A stretch of 64,000 bases of DNA from the NCBI RefSeq assembly GCF_018129965.1, contig NZ_JAFCKW010000013.1, forward strand, positions 1 through 64,000, given 5' to 3'. How positions within the stretch are numbered: the stretch's first letter is position 1; each line of letters opens with the position of its first letter. Made by a program: the position numbers and the translations under genes. The notes under the pieces were generated by a model. It was not told the DNA's origin, searched no databases, and worked only from the letters and a program-made list of their open reading frames with translations. Source of the stretch: Bradyrhizobium diazoefficiens. GTDB taxonomy: Bacteria > Pseudomonadota > Alphaproteobacteria > Rhizobiales > Xanthobacteraceae. Shown here piece after piece: positions 50,548 through 59,115 of the stretch.

Positions 50548-50790
50548 ATGGCGGATCAAACCCCGAGGCGACCGCGCACGCTGGGCGATGCCAGGACCGA
50601 GGCCGAGGCAGCGTTCAAGAAAGTGACGGCCAAGGTCGTCGTGGCCCCACCGAAGCAGAACGTGGCGCCGGGGATCAAGGAACAGGTCACGCTGCGCATC
50701 GACCAGGACGTGCTCGAGTTCTTCCAGGAAGGCGGGCCCGGCTGGCAGGATCGCATCAACGAGGCGCTGCGCAAGGCGGCGGGGAAGTAA
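50548..50790 (+). CDS. BrnA-like antitoxin (orphan)
   Basis: An 80-residue protein with a C-terminal BrnA/DUF4415 pattern: KEQVTLRIDQDVLEFFQEGGPGWQDRINEALRKAAGK. In TA modules it is encoded after brnT, but no brnT is next to it. The N terminus is basic. It starts 4 bp after cysK, so it may act as a stand-alone DNA-binding protein or be a leftover. Confidence 0.78.
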   Translation: MADQTPRRPRTLGDARTEAEAAFKKVTAKVVVAPPKQNVAPGIKEQVTLRIDQDVLEFFQEGGPGWQDRINEALRKAAGK

Positions 50791-50823
50791 GCTTCGCGCT
50801 CACACGTGCAGCGCGACCAACGA

Positions 50824-50849
50824 AAAAGCCCGGCGCGAGCCGGGCTTTT
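50824..50849. terminator. Bidirectional terminator
   Basis: A perfect 11-bp stem (AAAAGCCCGGC/GCCGGGCTTTT) with loop GCGA lies between the BrnA-like and caspase-like genes, which converge. Confidence 0.85.
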
Positions 50850-50869
50850 GGATTTGTCGCGCGACCGCC

Positions 50870-52291
50870 TCAGCGGCGGAACATGCCGCCCATCATGCCG
50901 CCGACGACACCGCCGACGAACGCCGCGCCGGGATCGACGCCGCCACGGTGGCCACCACCACCGCCGTTGTTCGACGGAGCGCTGGCACGCCGGGCCGGCT
51001 TCGGACTGTCCTCGCTCGCGGTGGCCGGCGTGGTCGCCACGATCTCGGAGAGCAGCGCCTTGTGCTGGAGCTTGTTGAGATAGCCCGTCGACGGATAGCC
51101 GCGCGCCGCCTGCCAGCGCTTGAGCACGGCCCGGGTCTCGTCATTGAACGTCCCGGTGACCTTGGTATCGAAGCCCAGCCCGTTGAGCCGGCGCTGCACG
51201 TCGCGGCGCTGGCCCTTGTCGAGGCCGATCTGGTCCTCGGTGAGCTGGGTCGAGTCGTCGGTGAAAGTGGCGGGATCGACCCCGGCGTTGAGGTTGCGGG
51301 TCGTGGTCGACGGACCGCTCTTGATCGCGGCGAGCCGGGCGAGCGCCAGCGCCTTGAACTGGCCGTTCGGATAGGTGGAGAGATAGGCGTTGAGTTCTTC
51401 CGGCTTGTTGGACTCCTTGACCGAGCGCCAGTATTCGAGCTCGACACCATCGGAGCTGCCGGCGGTCGCCGCCGGCATGACCCCGGCTGCGGTCGGCGCG
51501 GCATTGGCAATCTCGGTCGTGGGCGCCGGGTTGAGATAGACCGCGCCGATCAGGTTGGTGTGGCCCCAGGGAAGCTGGCCCTTGTGGGTCTCCTCGTTGA
51601 CCTGGGCGCGCACGGAGGTCATCGCCTGCTGGATCTCGACGCCGGGCTTGGTGATGTTGTCGATCAGAGCGCGGGTGAAGGGGCTGTTGTTGCCTTCCTG
51701 GCCGTCGAGAGCGGTCTGGCCCGGCCCGGTGGCGAACGCGATCAGCGTGCCTTCACCGGACTTCATCTCGGCAAGGCCGCTCTGCACGTTGACGCTGCGG
51801 GTCGCGGAGTTCGACTTGATCTTGGCAGCGAAGGGATTGTCGCGGCAGGCATCGAGGAACACCAGCTTGACCTTGGCATCGCCCATGGTCTGCTCGAGCG
51901 TCAGGTCGATGTTGATGGCTGCGCCGAGCTTGACGTCCATTTCCGACTTGATGTCGGCATCGACGGGCAGCAGATAATTGCTGCCGCCGACGGCGATGCC
52001 GTGGCCGGCGTAATAGAACACGGCGACGTCGGAGCCCTGCGCCTTGCGGCCGAAGTCGAGCAGCTTCTCGGTCATCTGGTCGCGGGTGAGGTTGGATCCT
52101 TCAATCACCTCGAAGCCGACATTGCGCAGCGTCGATGCCATCGCCTTGGCGTCGATCGGCGGGTTCGGCAATTGCGCGACGTTCCTGTAGCTGCCGTTGC
52201 CGACGACGAAAGCGACGCGGCGGTCGGCCTTTGCGGCGCTGATCGATAGCGCCATGCACATCAGCGAAGCGAGGAGGGTGAGAGTGCGCAT
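50870..52291 (-). CDS. Exported caspase-like (C14) protein with peptidoglycan-binding domain
   Basis: A 473-residue protein. A signal peptide covers about residues 1-22. The caspase p20-like domain (24-260) keeps the dyad: H97 in VFYYAGHGIA and C149 in LVFLDACRDNP. A linker follows, then a helical peptidoglycan-binding-type domain (about 370-430: VQRRLNGLGFDTKVTGTFNDETRAVLKRW). The tail is Gly-rich (GGGGGHRGG) and ends in GMMGGMFRR. It probably sits in the periplasm. Substrate unknown; bacterial orthocaspases cut after Arg or Lys (family knowledge). Confidence 0.85.
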   Translation of the reverse strand: MRTLTLLASLMCMALSISAAKADRRVAFVVGNGSYRNVAQLPNPPIDAKAMASTLRNVGFEVIEGSNLTRDQMTEKLLDFGRKAQGSDVAVFYYAGHGIAVGGSNYLLPVDADIKSEMDVKLGAAINIDLTLEQTMGDAKVKLVFLDACRDNPFAAKIKSNSATRSVNVQSGLAEMKSGEGTLIAFATGPGQTALDGQEGNNSPFTRALIDNITKPGVEIQQAMTSVRAQVNEETHKGQLPWGHTNLIGAVYLNPAPTTEIANAAPTAAGVMPAATAGSSDGVELEYWRSVKESNKPEELNAYLSTYPNGQFKALALARLAAIKSGPSTTTRNLNAGVDPATFTDDSTQLTEDQIGLDKGQRRDVQRRLNGLGFDTKVTGTFNDETRAVLKRWQAARGYPSTGYLNKLQHKALLSEIVATTPATASEDSPKPARRASAPSNNGGGGGHRGGVDPGAAFVGGVVGGMMGGMFRR

Positions 52292-52487
52292 CTGAAATCC
52301 CCAGAATCGAATTGAATGCAGCAACAAATTAGCGACAAACCTACACGACACGGCCGGTTTCGCGCCAGCGAAACGACAATTCGCCCAACTCACTGCTTGC
52401 GGCCAGTATGCACGATGGAAGGTCCCCTCCAACGTGATCCAAATCACGCTCGACCACTTCGTTTTGTCGCGCAAGGCGGCGCCGGGT

Positions 52488-53414
52488 TCACGTCGCGCGG
52501 GCGGGAACCGGCGGCGCAGGCTTCAAATTCAGGAGATTGCCGCACAGGATCAGCGCGGCACCGAATACCGTCCAGGCGTCGAGCCGCTCTGAATACAGCA
52601 GCCAACCCGCGGTTGCCGTGAGTGGAACCCGCAGGAAATCCATCGGCACCACGATGGTCGCGTCTGCGTAGCGAAGCGCGCTGGCGAGGCAGTAGTGCGA
52701 AAAAGTGCCGCAGACCCCGATGACGAACAGCCAGCCCCAGAGGGGGGCGGACGGCCAGGTCCAGACATAGAGCGTCGGCACCAGGCCCACGACGAACTGC
52801 ACCACGATCATCCAGAACAGGATCGACAATGCGCTTTCGGTCCGGGTCAGCGACTTCGCCAGGGTCATGGAAATGCTGAAGCCGATTGCGGCCCCGAGCG
52901 CGATCAACTGGCCCGGATTGATTGCGCCGGTCGCAGGCCGCACGATCATGACGACGCCGACGATTCCGAGCACGATGGCGGCGATCTTCCAGACGGTCAT
53001 GCGCTCGGCGAGGAACGAGGCCGCCAGCACTGCGGTCCAGATCGGCATGGTGAATTCGATGGCCACCACCTGACCGATCCCGATCAGAGTCAGCGCGTAG
53101 AACCAGCCGAGCTGCGCGACATAATGCACACCGTTGCGGGCGAGGTGCTGGGGCAGGCGTTTGGTCGCAACCGTCTTGAAGCCGCCGGACCGGTAGATGA
53201 TCGGCAGCAGCAACGCGAACCCGATCACCGATCTCACTTGCATGATCTCGAAGACGTTGAGTTCGCGCGTCGTCTCGCGCCCGGCCACCGCCATGACCAG
53301 CATCAGCGCCAGCCAGCCGGCCATCCACAGTGCAGCCATCGTTTTGGACGGTGTCGCGGTCATCGGGGCGGGTGCGGGAGATCGAGCCTGAGGGAGGGCG
53401 GGTATCGGCGACAT
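52488..53414 (-). CDS. EamA-family (DMT) transporter
   Basis: A 308-residue inner-membrane protein with about ten hydrophobic helices in two EamA repeats, of the drug/metabolite transporter superfamily. Visible helices include LALMLVMAVAG, SVIGFALLLPIIY, VAIEFTMPIWTAVLAASFLAERM, IGFSISMTLAKSLT, and GWLFVIGVCGTFSHYCLASALRYADATIVVPMDFLRVP. The ATG at 53414 is chosen; another at 53363 is possible. Substrate cannot be predicted. It is divergent from the RidA gene, about 100 bp away. Confidence 0.87.
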   Translation of the reverse strand: MSPIPALPQARSPAPAPMTATPSKTMAALWMAGWLALMLVMAVAGRETTRELNVFEIMQVRSVIGFALLLPIIYRSGGFKTVATKRLPQHLARNGVHYVAQLGWFYALTLIGIGQVVAIEFTMPIWTAVLAASFLAERMTVWKIAAIVLGIVGVVMIVRPATGAINPGQLIALGAAIGFSISMTLAKSLTRTESALSILFWMIVVQFVVGLVPTLYVWTWPSAPLWGWLFVIGVCGTFSHYCLASALRYADATIVVPMDFLRVPLTATAGWLLYSERLDAWTVFGAALILCGNLLNLKPAPPVPARAT

Positions 53415-53511
53415 CGCTGCGGTTTGCAACGGCCAAATCTGCGGATGCAGCGATGCGGGGCGTCGTGCTAGGGCTGGGGTGAACAACGACAACAACGGGA
53501 GATACTCGCTC

Positions 53512-53910
53512 ATGCGCATCTTGCAGCCGGCCGAATGGACCAAACCGCGCGGCTTTTCCCATGGCGTGGTGGCGGAGGGGCCGGGCCGCTGGGTGGTGCT
53601 GGCCGGGCAGACCGGCGGCGACGAGGCGGGTAATTACGCGCCCGACATGGCGGCGCAGGTCCTAACTGCGCTGAAGCGGATCATCAAACTGTTGGGCGAG
53701 GCCGGCGCGGGCCCCGAGCACATCGTGCGGCTGACCTGGTACCTGACCAGCCGCAGCGAATATGAGGCCGCGGGCGCTGGCATCGGCGCGGCCTGGAAGG
53801 AAACGCTGGGGCGCAATTTCCCGCCTTCGACGCTGCTCTACATCGGCGGGCTCGTGGATGAGCGCGCCAAGGTCGAGATCGAGGTCACGGCGTTCGTGCC
53901 GAACCCATAA
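53512..53910 (+). CDS. RidA-family (YjgF) enamine/imine deaminase-like protein
   Basis: A 132-residue RidA-type protein that in related forms hydrolyses reactive enamine/imine intermediates released by PLP enzymes such as IlvA. The marks are GRWVVLAGQTGGDEAG near residue 25, LGEAGAGPEHIVRLTWYL near 60 and PPSTLLYIGGLVDERAKVEIEVTA at the end. A catalytic Arg equivalent was not assigned: the site reads DERAKVEIE, unlike the usual R in canonical RidA. It ends in a strong terminator. Confidence 0.87.
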   Translation: MRILQPAEWTKPRGFSHGVVAEGPGRWVVLAGQTGGDEAGNYAPDMAAQVLTALKRIIKLLGEAGAGPEHIVRLTWYLTSRSEYEAAGAGIGAAWKETLGRNFPPSTLLYIGGLVDERAKVEIEVTAFVPNP

Positions 53911-53914
53911 AAAA

Positions 53915-53942
53915 ATCGGCCCGGCGAGGTCGCCGGGCCGAT
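53915..53942. terminator. Bidirectional terminator
   Basis: A perfect 13-bp stem (ATCGGCCCGGCGA/TCGCCGGGCCGAT) with a 2-base loop lies between the RidA gene and the convergent small-protein gene. On the minus strand it ends in a T-run. Confidence 0.85.
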
Positions 53943-53961
53943 CTTCGTGTGCCGTACTAGC

Positions 53962-54444
53962 TTATTTCGACAGCGTGATGTTGGCGCCGCGGAACTGGCT
54001 GTCGGCGCGCATCGTGACGTTCTGCTTGCTGCCGGACGTCTTCAGCGAAATGTTGGCATTGAAGCCGGCGGTCGAAGCGACCAACTCGTAGCTTCCGCCG
54101 CCGCCGCGGCCCTGAAGCGAGCCGGAGATGTTGCGGCTGGTCTCGGACCAGGTGCCGGAGATGGCGCTGCCCTCTGACTTGACGTTGGCGCCGAGGTTGA
54201 ACTTGTAGGCGTCGCTGGCGCAAGTCAGCGACATCTCCATGGTCGGTCCGATCGGGGCGTATTTGGCCCGGCAGCGGATCCGCTCGGTCGAGCCGTCATC
54301 CAGCGTGACGGTGCCGCTACCGCTCCAGCTGCCCGCCAGCGGGGCAAACGGGCCCGACTGGGCCTTGCTCTCGGTGTTCGCGACCGACGCCGCAAACAAG
54401 GCGGCGGCTGCGATGAGCCGTCGCCGGCTGAGGACGCTGGTCAT
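53962..54444 (-). CDS. Exported protein of unknown function
   Basis: A 160-residue protein with a signal peptide of about 25 residues (RRRLIAAAALFAASVA), preceded by a short basic stretch. The mature part is beta-rich: APLAGSWSGSGTVTLDDGSTERIRCRAKY and FNANISLKTSGSKQNVTMRADSQF. The layout is that of a small periplasmic lipocalin- or avidin-like barrel, but no family is recognised. The ATG at 54444 follows the neighbouring stop by 7 bp, indicating an operon. Confidence 0.72.
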   Translation of the reverse strand: MTSVLSRRRLIAAAALFAASVANTESKAQSGPFAPLAGSWSGSGTVTLDDGSTERIRCRAKYAPIGPTMEMSLTCASDAYKFNLGANVKSEGSAISGTWSETSRNISGSLQGRGGGGSYELVASTAGFNANISLKTSGSKQNVTMRADSQFRGANITLSK

Positions 54445-54451
54445 GAATTGT

Positions 54452-54802
54452 CTATTGGCGCGATGCTTCCCACCGCCCGCTGCACGGTATGCCTGCAGAT
54501 GCTCCATTCCACTTCCCCGATCCGGCGTTGCCGCTGAGTTGACCGTTGGCATATGCACCATTGATCGAAACTTTCACAAGTCCCTCACGGCCAATGGTGC
54601 CGGAAACGTTAGCACCAGGTGCAGTGATCCTGCCATCGGCAACCGTCAGCAAGGAACTTGCGGTCGGCTCACAGGTGCCGCTCTTGGTGACGATGGTGAC
54701 GTGCCAGTTGCCGTCATAGGGGCCCTGGGCGAACGCAGGGGCGGCGAGGGTGCCGGCGAAAACTGAAGCGGCACAGAACGCCGCAATGCGACCAAAACGC
54801 AT
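54452..54802 (-). CDS. Exported protein of unknown function
   Basis: A 116-residue protein with a signal peptide of about 25 residues (ends TLAAPAFA). The mature part opens QGPYDGNWHVTIVTKSGTCEP and continues with a beta-strand pattern; cysteines at CEP and GIPCSGRW may pair. It has the same GxW beta-opening as the downstream partner at 53962, 7 bp away, and may be a paralogue. Function unknown. Confidence 0.72.
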   Translation of the reverse strand: MRFGRIAAFCAASVFAGTLAAPAFAQGPYDGNWHVTIVTKSGTCEPTASSLLTVADGRITAPGANVSGTIGREGLVKVSINGAYANGQLSGNAGSGKWNGASAGIPCSGRWEASRQ

Positions 54803-54984
54803 AAATTCCGTCCTTCAATGTGTCTGATATACTGACGCTTATTCGGGCGGAATGTGACGGAAATTTGTTGCGGTGCCAAAGCGAAAATTGTTCCTGTTGG
54901 AACAATGGTTTATTTGGGTTTTTGGCTGCAATTTTCGAAGCGGAATCAATGCCGCTTCACGTTAAGGGTAAATGTGAGGGAGAC

Positions 54985-55572
54985 TCAGGACAGGCTGGGC
55001 GCGGAGGTCGCGAACTGCTCGTCCTGCGGTTTCGACGGCAGCGCCTTGTGGACCTTGGCATAATCGACCACGTCGGCCAGCAATTTGAGCCCCAGCGGGG
55101 CGAGGGCGCGTTCCCAGAGTTCCCGCGCGGTCTCGCCCTTCTTGACGAAGCACCACTCCTGGGCGGCGATGGCGCCTGCATCCATTCGGTCGGCGAGGTG
55201 ATAGATCGTGCCGCCGGCGATCGCATCACCCTCCTTGATGGTCCATTCCACGGCGGCCTTGCCACGATGCCGCGGCAGCAGCGAGGGATGGTAGCCGATC
55301 CCTCCGAGCCTGGCGGCGGCGAGCGCATCCTTGCCGATCCGGGCATGGCTGTGGGCGGTAATGATCAAATCGGTGTCGGGTGCAATCTCCGAGGCGACAA
55401 CGAGCTTCGGATCGGCCTGGACAACCACCTCGATGCCGGCGGCCTTGGCGGTCGCGGCGAGGCGATCCTCGGCGTCGGCCACCACGACCCGCACGATCGA
55501 GACGCCGTGTTCCCGGAGCATGTTCAGGGTGGTCACGCCGAAATGGCGGGAGCCGACAAGGGTGATGCGCAT
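54985..55572 (-). CDS. Formyltransferase-family protein (methionyl-tRNA formyltransferase-like)
   Basis: A 195-residue protein of the formyl_trans fold (as in Fmt and PurN). It opens MRITLVGSRHFGVTTLNMLREHG and carries the catalytic-site segments HSHARIGKDALAAARLGGIGYHPSLLPRHRGKAAVEWTI, with the expected HPSLLPRHRG site. It lacks the C-terminal tRNA-binding domain of Fmt, so its acceptor is a small molecule (inference). The ATG at 55572 gives the correct N terminus; the open frame upstream is longer. Confidence 0.85.
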   Translation of the reverse strand: MRITLVGSRHFGVTTLNMLREHGVSIVRVVVADAEDRLAATAKAAGIEVVVQADPKLVVASEIAPDTDLIITAHSHARIGKDALAAARLGGIGYHPSLLPRHRGKAAVEWTIKEGDAIAGGTIYHLADRMDAGAIAAQEWCFVKKGETARELWERALAPLGLKLLADVVDYAKVHKALPSKPQDEQFATSAPSLS

Positions 55573-55785
55573 GGGTGTCCGTTCCGTCTCGCAACTGCGT
55601 CTTTCACCCGATAACACGTCCGTACGCCCTGTCACCAGCCGCGCAGCGTTTGCGCCGGTTATCAACAATGCGCCGGGCCGGGACCTGACACGCTCCATGT
55701 GGCGCTTGGCACGGGTGGCCGCGTCCTTTTTTCTGCGTGACGGACTTGCGTTGCAGTGCGGCAACGGTCGGCGACAAATGATGTA

Positions 55786-55929
55786 TGCGCCGCTTCACAT
55801 GGTCTGTTTTTAACAGAACGAATCCGTCGCTTGCCGTTAGAACCCGCCCACCGGGGCTGGCAAATTTTCATTTCCGAATCCGTTTTCGAACCCGGCTTTG
55901 GCCGCTGGCGTCATCGCCAGCGGCTTTTT
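55786..55929 (+). ncRNA. Candidate small RNA ending in a perfect terminator
   Basis: TTGCAG (55751-55756) and ACAAAT (55774-55779), 17 bp apart, could start a transcript near 55786. It would end at a perfect 10-bp stem GCCGCTGGCG/CGCCAGCGGC (55901-55924, loop TCAT) followed by TTTTT. No ORF of note is inside. On the minus strand the hairpin lacks a T-run, so it cannot serve the formyltransferase gene. Confidence 0.4.
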
Positions 55930-56030
55930 CGTGTCGCGCATCGCGAAATCACATGACGGTAACACGTTCTCAACCTGATCGGCGTATCGACGAATCTGTC
56001 GCGGATTTGTATTGCGTACCGCGACACCCC

Positions 56031-56071
56031 AAAAGTCCCGCCGGCGCCGGTGCGCCGCGCGGGCTTTTTTT
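56031..56071 (+). terminator. Terminator of an unidentified upstream transcript
   Basis: CCCGC (56037-56041) pairs with GCGGG (56059-56063), extended by G-C and AAAA/TTTT around a bulged T, followed by seven Ts (56065-56071). It precedes the gene at 56087 by 15 bp. Confidence 0.55.
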
Positions 56072-56086
56072 GCCGGGACCGACTTC

Positions 56087-56320
56087 ATGCCGCGCGCAAT
56101 CGAGCAGATCGTCAACGCCTATGTGCGACTGAAGAACCGTCGTGGCCTCGACGCCCTGATGATGCACAGGCAGCGGCTGGTGGTCGATCTGAAGAGCCGG
56201 TCCGGCTACGATTTCAGCCTGCCGATCGACCAGATCGACGAGGAGATCGCGATCATCGAGGAGGGGCTCGGCCGGCTGAAGGCCGAGTTCGCGGATCTCG
56301 GTGCGACCGGTCCTATTTGA
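56087..56320 (+). CDS. Small helical protein, unknown function
   Basis: A 77-residue protein, mostly helical: AIEQIVNAYVRLKNRRGLDALMMHRQRL then IDQIDEEIAIIEEGLGRLKAEFADLG. Charged heptad-like spacing suggests a coiled coil. The ATG at 56087 (MPRAIEQI) is chosen over 56012. No domain recognised. It lies right after the terminator noted at 56031 and is convergent with the gene at 56326. Confidence 0.62.
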   Translation: MPRAIEQIVNAYVRLKNRRGLDALMMHRQRLVVDLKSRSGYDFSLPIDQIDEEIAIIEEGLGRLKAEFADLGATGPI

Positions 56321-56325
56321 CCCGA

Positions 56326-56628
56326 TCAGTCGCGCCGCCCGCCGTCGATGACGGTGAACAGCGGCCGCGCCTGGGTCGGCTCGACCAGCAATTCGTCCAC
56401 CAGCGCGGTGGCCGCATCGACATATTTCCTGGTCGGCTTGTCCAGCGCGCGCCTGGCCTCGTCGTCGAGCGCGACCTTGGCGGCCTCGACCAGCTTGCGC
56501 ATGCGTGCGGCGTGGTCATCGCCCGCGGTCAGCGTTGCGCGCGCCAGCGAGCGCAGCACGAACAGCTCGCCCTCGAGGCGGAGCAGGCGGTCGTTGAGCC
56601 TGGTGAGGACGGCGTTGAGGTCGGCCAT
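56326..56628 (-). CDS. Small helical protein, unknown function
   Basis: A 100-residue, predominantly helical protein (MADLNAVLTRLNDRLLRLEGELFVLRSLARATLTAGD, then LVEAAKVALDDEARRALDKPTRKY). It begins at ATG 56628. No domain is recognised. It lies between a convergent small gene and the acetoacetyl-CoA synthetase gene on the same strand. Confidence 0.65.
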   Translation of the reverse strand: MADLNAVLTRLNDRLLRLEGELFVLRSLARATLTAGDDHAARMRKLVEAAKVALDDEARRALDKPTRKYVDAATALVDELLVEPTQARPLFTVIDGGRRD

Positions 56629-56741
56629 TTCTGGTGCTCGTCGCGAAGGATCCACCATGATCTAGCGGCGATCGGTGAACGGATTCCAAATGCCACCGGC
56701 GCAATTGCTGTGATCCTCCGGTCCGCCCGGCGCGCCGGAGC

Positions 56742-58790
56742 TCACGCCGCGGTTCTGGCGAGATAATCGCGCGCGAAAGCGAGGTACCAGTCGAGGCAGG
56801 CGGGATTGGCCATCGCCTCCTTGTTGATGACCTTCTCGACGGGGTGGCCGAGCAGCAGCTTCTTGATCGGCAACTCCTGCTTCTTGCCCGACAGCGTGCG
56901 CGGAATCTCGGCGACGACGAAGATGTCGTTCGGCAGGAAGCGCCGGGAGAGGCCGGCCTCGATCGCCGCGTTGATCCTAGCCCGCATGGTGGCATCGAAA
57001 GCTGTGCCCTCGCGCAGCACCACGAACAGCGGCATGTAGCTGTCCCGTCCGAGATATTCGAGGTCGACGACGAGGCTATCGAGCACCTCCGGCAGCGCCT
57101 CGATCGCCGAATAGAGCTCGCTCGTGCCCATGCGCAGCCCGTGCCGGTTGATGGTCGCATCGCTGCGGCCGTAGATGATGCAGGAGCCGTCCGGATTGAC
57201 CTTGAGCCAGTCGCCGTGGCGCCACACTGCTCCGCGGCCGCTGCCGTCGAAATTGTCCGTATAGGTCTCGAAATAGCTGGACCGATAGCGCGCATCGTCC
57301 TTGTCGTTCCAGAAATAGAGCGGCATCGACGGCATCGGCTCGGTGCAGACGAGCTCGCCGACCTCGCCGGTGACGGCGCGGCCCTGTTCGCTGAAGGCTT
57401 CGACGGCGGCCCCGAGCAGGCGGCATTGCATTGCGCCCGGCGTCTGCGGCAGTTCGCGATTGCCACCGATGAAGGCGCCGGCGAAATCGGTGCCGCCGGA
57501 GATGTTCGCCCACCAGATGTCGGCTTGCGCCTTGCTGCCGTTGGTCTTCGACAGCGCCGCGAAGCGGTCGTTGAACCAGGCTTGGGTGTCGGCGCTGAGC
57601 GGCGAGCCGGTCGAGCCGAGGCAGCGCAGGCGCGACAGGTCGCCGGCTGCGGCAAGATCGACCCCGGCCTTGGCGCAATTGGCGAAGAATGCGGCGCCGG
57701 CGCCGAAGAAGGTCGCTTTCGACTGCGCGACGAAGCGCCATAGCGTGGTCCAGTCCGGCTTGTCCCTGGCGCCGCCGGGGCTGCCGTCGAAGATGCAGCA
57801 GGTGGTGCCGCTGAGCAGGCCGCCGACCTGGCTGTTCCACATGATCCAGCCGGTCGAAGAGTACCAGTGATAGCGCTCGCCGAACGAGTTCTCGTGATAG
57901 GAGCAGCCGAGGTCGTTGTGCAGGCCCAGCAGCGCAAGCACGACGATGATGATGCCGCCATGGCCGTGCACGATCGGCTTCGGCAGGCCGGTGGTGCCGC
58001 TGGAATAGACGATCCAGAGCGGATGATCGAACCGTAGCCAGGCCGGTTCGAACGCGTCGACGGCAGTGCCCGTCGCTGCGACGATGTCGGAGAGCAGGCC
58101 ATCTGGCGCTGCCGTCGCGTTGGTGTCGCTGTGCAGGATGACGTGCTCGACCGTCGGCAGGGAACGCCTGAGTTCGTTGACAACGTCGCGCCGGTCGTGC
58201 CGGCGGCCGGCATAGGTGACGGCGTCGCAGGCGATCAGCACCTTTGGCTCGATCTGCTTGAACCGATCGATCACAGCGGGCGCGGCCATGTCAGGCGCGC
58301 AGACGCTCCAGACCGCGCCGATGCTGGCGGACGCGAGGAAGGCGACGATGGTCTCAGGGATGTTGGGCAGATAGGCGGCGATGCGGTCGCCTGGCCTGAT
58401 ACCGCGGTCCTTCAGATGCAGTGCGAGCGCAGCGGCCTTGCGCCGCAGCTCAGGCCAGCTAGTCTCCGACAGCCTGCCGTCTTCGCTGCTGCTGACGATC
58501 GCGGGCAGGCCCGCGGCATGCGCCGCCTCCACATGGCGGAACACCTGCCGCGCATAGTTCACCTGCGCGCCGGGAAACCAGACCGCACCGGGCATCTTGC
58601 GCTCGGTGATCACGGCGGCAAACGGCGTCGGCGATTGCAGATCGTAATAGTCCCAGATGCTCCGCCAGAACCCGTCGAGATCGCGCACCGACCATTGCCG
58701 CATCTCCTCGTAGTCCGCGAAGGTGAGGCCGCGCTGCTCGGCGAGCCAGGTGCGATAAAGGGCGATTTGGGGGACGAAGGCTGCGGTCAT
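56742..58790 (-). CDS. aacS: Acetoacetate--CoA ligase
   Basis: Activates acetoacetate to acetoacetyl-CoA, feeding ketone-body or polyhydroxybutyrate breakdown products back into metabolism. 682 residues. Marks: the P-loop YSSGTTGLPKPIVHGHGG near residue 270, the acetoacetyl-CoA-synthetase N-terminal domain (FWRSIWDYYDL and GAQVNYARQVF), WYSSTGWIMWN, and a C-terminal lysine motif TLSGKKQELPIKKLL near residue 630. The ATG at 58790 matches the family length. Confidence 0.94.
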   Translation of the reverse strand: MTAAFVPQIALYRTWLAEQRGLTFADYEEMRQWSVRDLDGFWRSIWDYYDLQSPTPFAAVITERKMPGAVWFPGAQVNYARQVFRHVEAAHAAGLPAIVSSSEDGRLSETSWPELRRKAAALALHLKDRGIRPGDRIAAYLPNIPETIVAFLASASIGAVWSVCAPDMAAPAVIDRFKQIEPKVLIACDAVTYAGRRHDRRDVVNELRRSLPTVEHVILHSDTNATAAPDGLLSDIVAATGTAVDAFEPAWLRFDHPLWIVYSSGTTGLPKPIVHGHGGIIIVVLALLGLHNDLGCSYHENSFGERYHWYSSTGWIMWNSQVGGLLSGTTCCIFDGSPGGARDKPDWTTLWRFVAQSKATFFGAGAAFFANCAKAGVDLAAAGDLSRLRCLGSTGSPLSADTQAWFNDRFAALSKTNGSKAQADIWWANISGGTDFAGAFIGGNRELPQTPGAMQCRLLGAAVEAFSEQGRAVTGEVGELVCTEPMPSMPLYFWNDKDDARYRSSYFETYTDNFDGSGRGAVWRHGDWLKVNPDGSCIIYGRSDATINRHGLRMGTSELYSAIEALPEVLDSLVVDLEYLGRDSYMPLFVVLREGTAFDATMRARINAAIEAGLSRRFLPNDIFVVAEIPRTLSGKKQELPIKKLLLGHPVEKVINKEAMANPACLDWYLAFARDYLARTAA

Positions 58791-59115
58791 TGCGTATCGA
58801 ATTGGGTGGCGGGGAAACGAAGTCTAGCGGGTGAGGCGCCCTCGCAGAAGCCGTGGCGTCGAGACGGCGGACCGGCGGTACCGATTCGACAGCTGGTGAC
58901 CCCACCAGATCGCTCAGTTCCACCAACGTCGAGCCTCGGGACGTTCCGGGGAGGCCTCCAATGACGCGACAAGCCATCCGGATGACGTTCTAGGCGCACC
59001 CTAATACCGCATTTTTGGAAGTGTGTCTTCACGGCACTAGTCATAGCCCTACCAACGCCCCAGTAGAACTACGGGATCAATTATTGTGCATCGTCCCGCT
59101 GACTGGAGAAAAATT
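58791..59115. other. Intergenic gap (325 bp), divergent promoters
   Basis: The DNA between aacS and the barrel gene shows no coding frame with a ribosome site. Its right half is less GC-rich than the surrounding genes; promoters were not resolved. Confidence 0.4.

Larger units (their letters stand above)
55573..56086. other. Intergenic gap (514 bp) with two terminators and no gene
   Basis: Two plus-strand terminator hairpins (55901-55929 and 56031-56071) lie in a gap with no plus-strand CDS before them. This suggests one or two small transcripts. The rest shows no coding pattern. Confidence 0.5.

Noticed and set aside
55855-55925. Possible tRNA, from a TTCGAAC-like T-loop
   Set aside because: The flanking bases do not form a 5-bp T stem and no anticodon or acceptor arm could be matched.
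58791-59115. Overlapping minus- and plus-strand ORFs in the aacS upstream gap
   Set aside because: They lack ribosome sites and motif content and extend from neighbouring genes' shadows.
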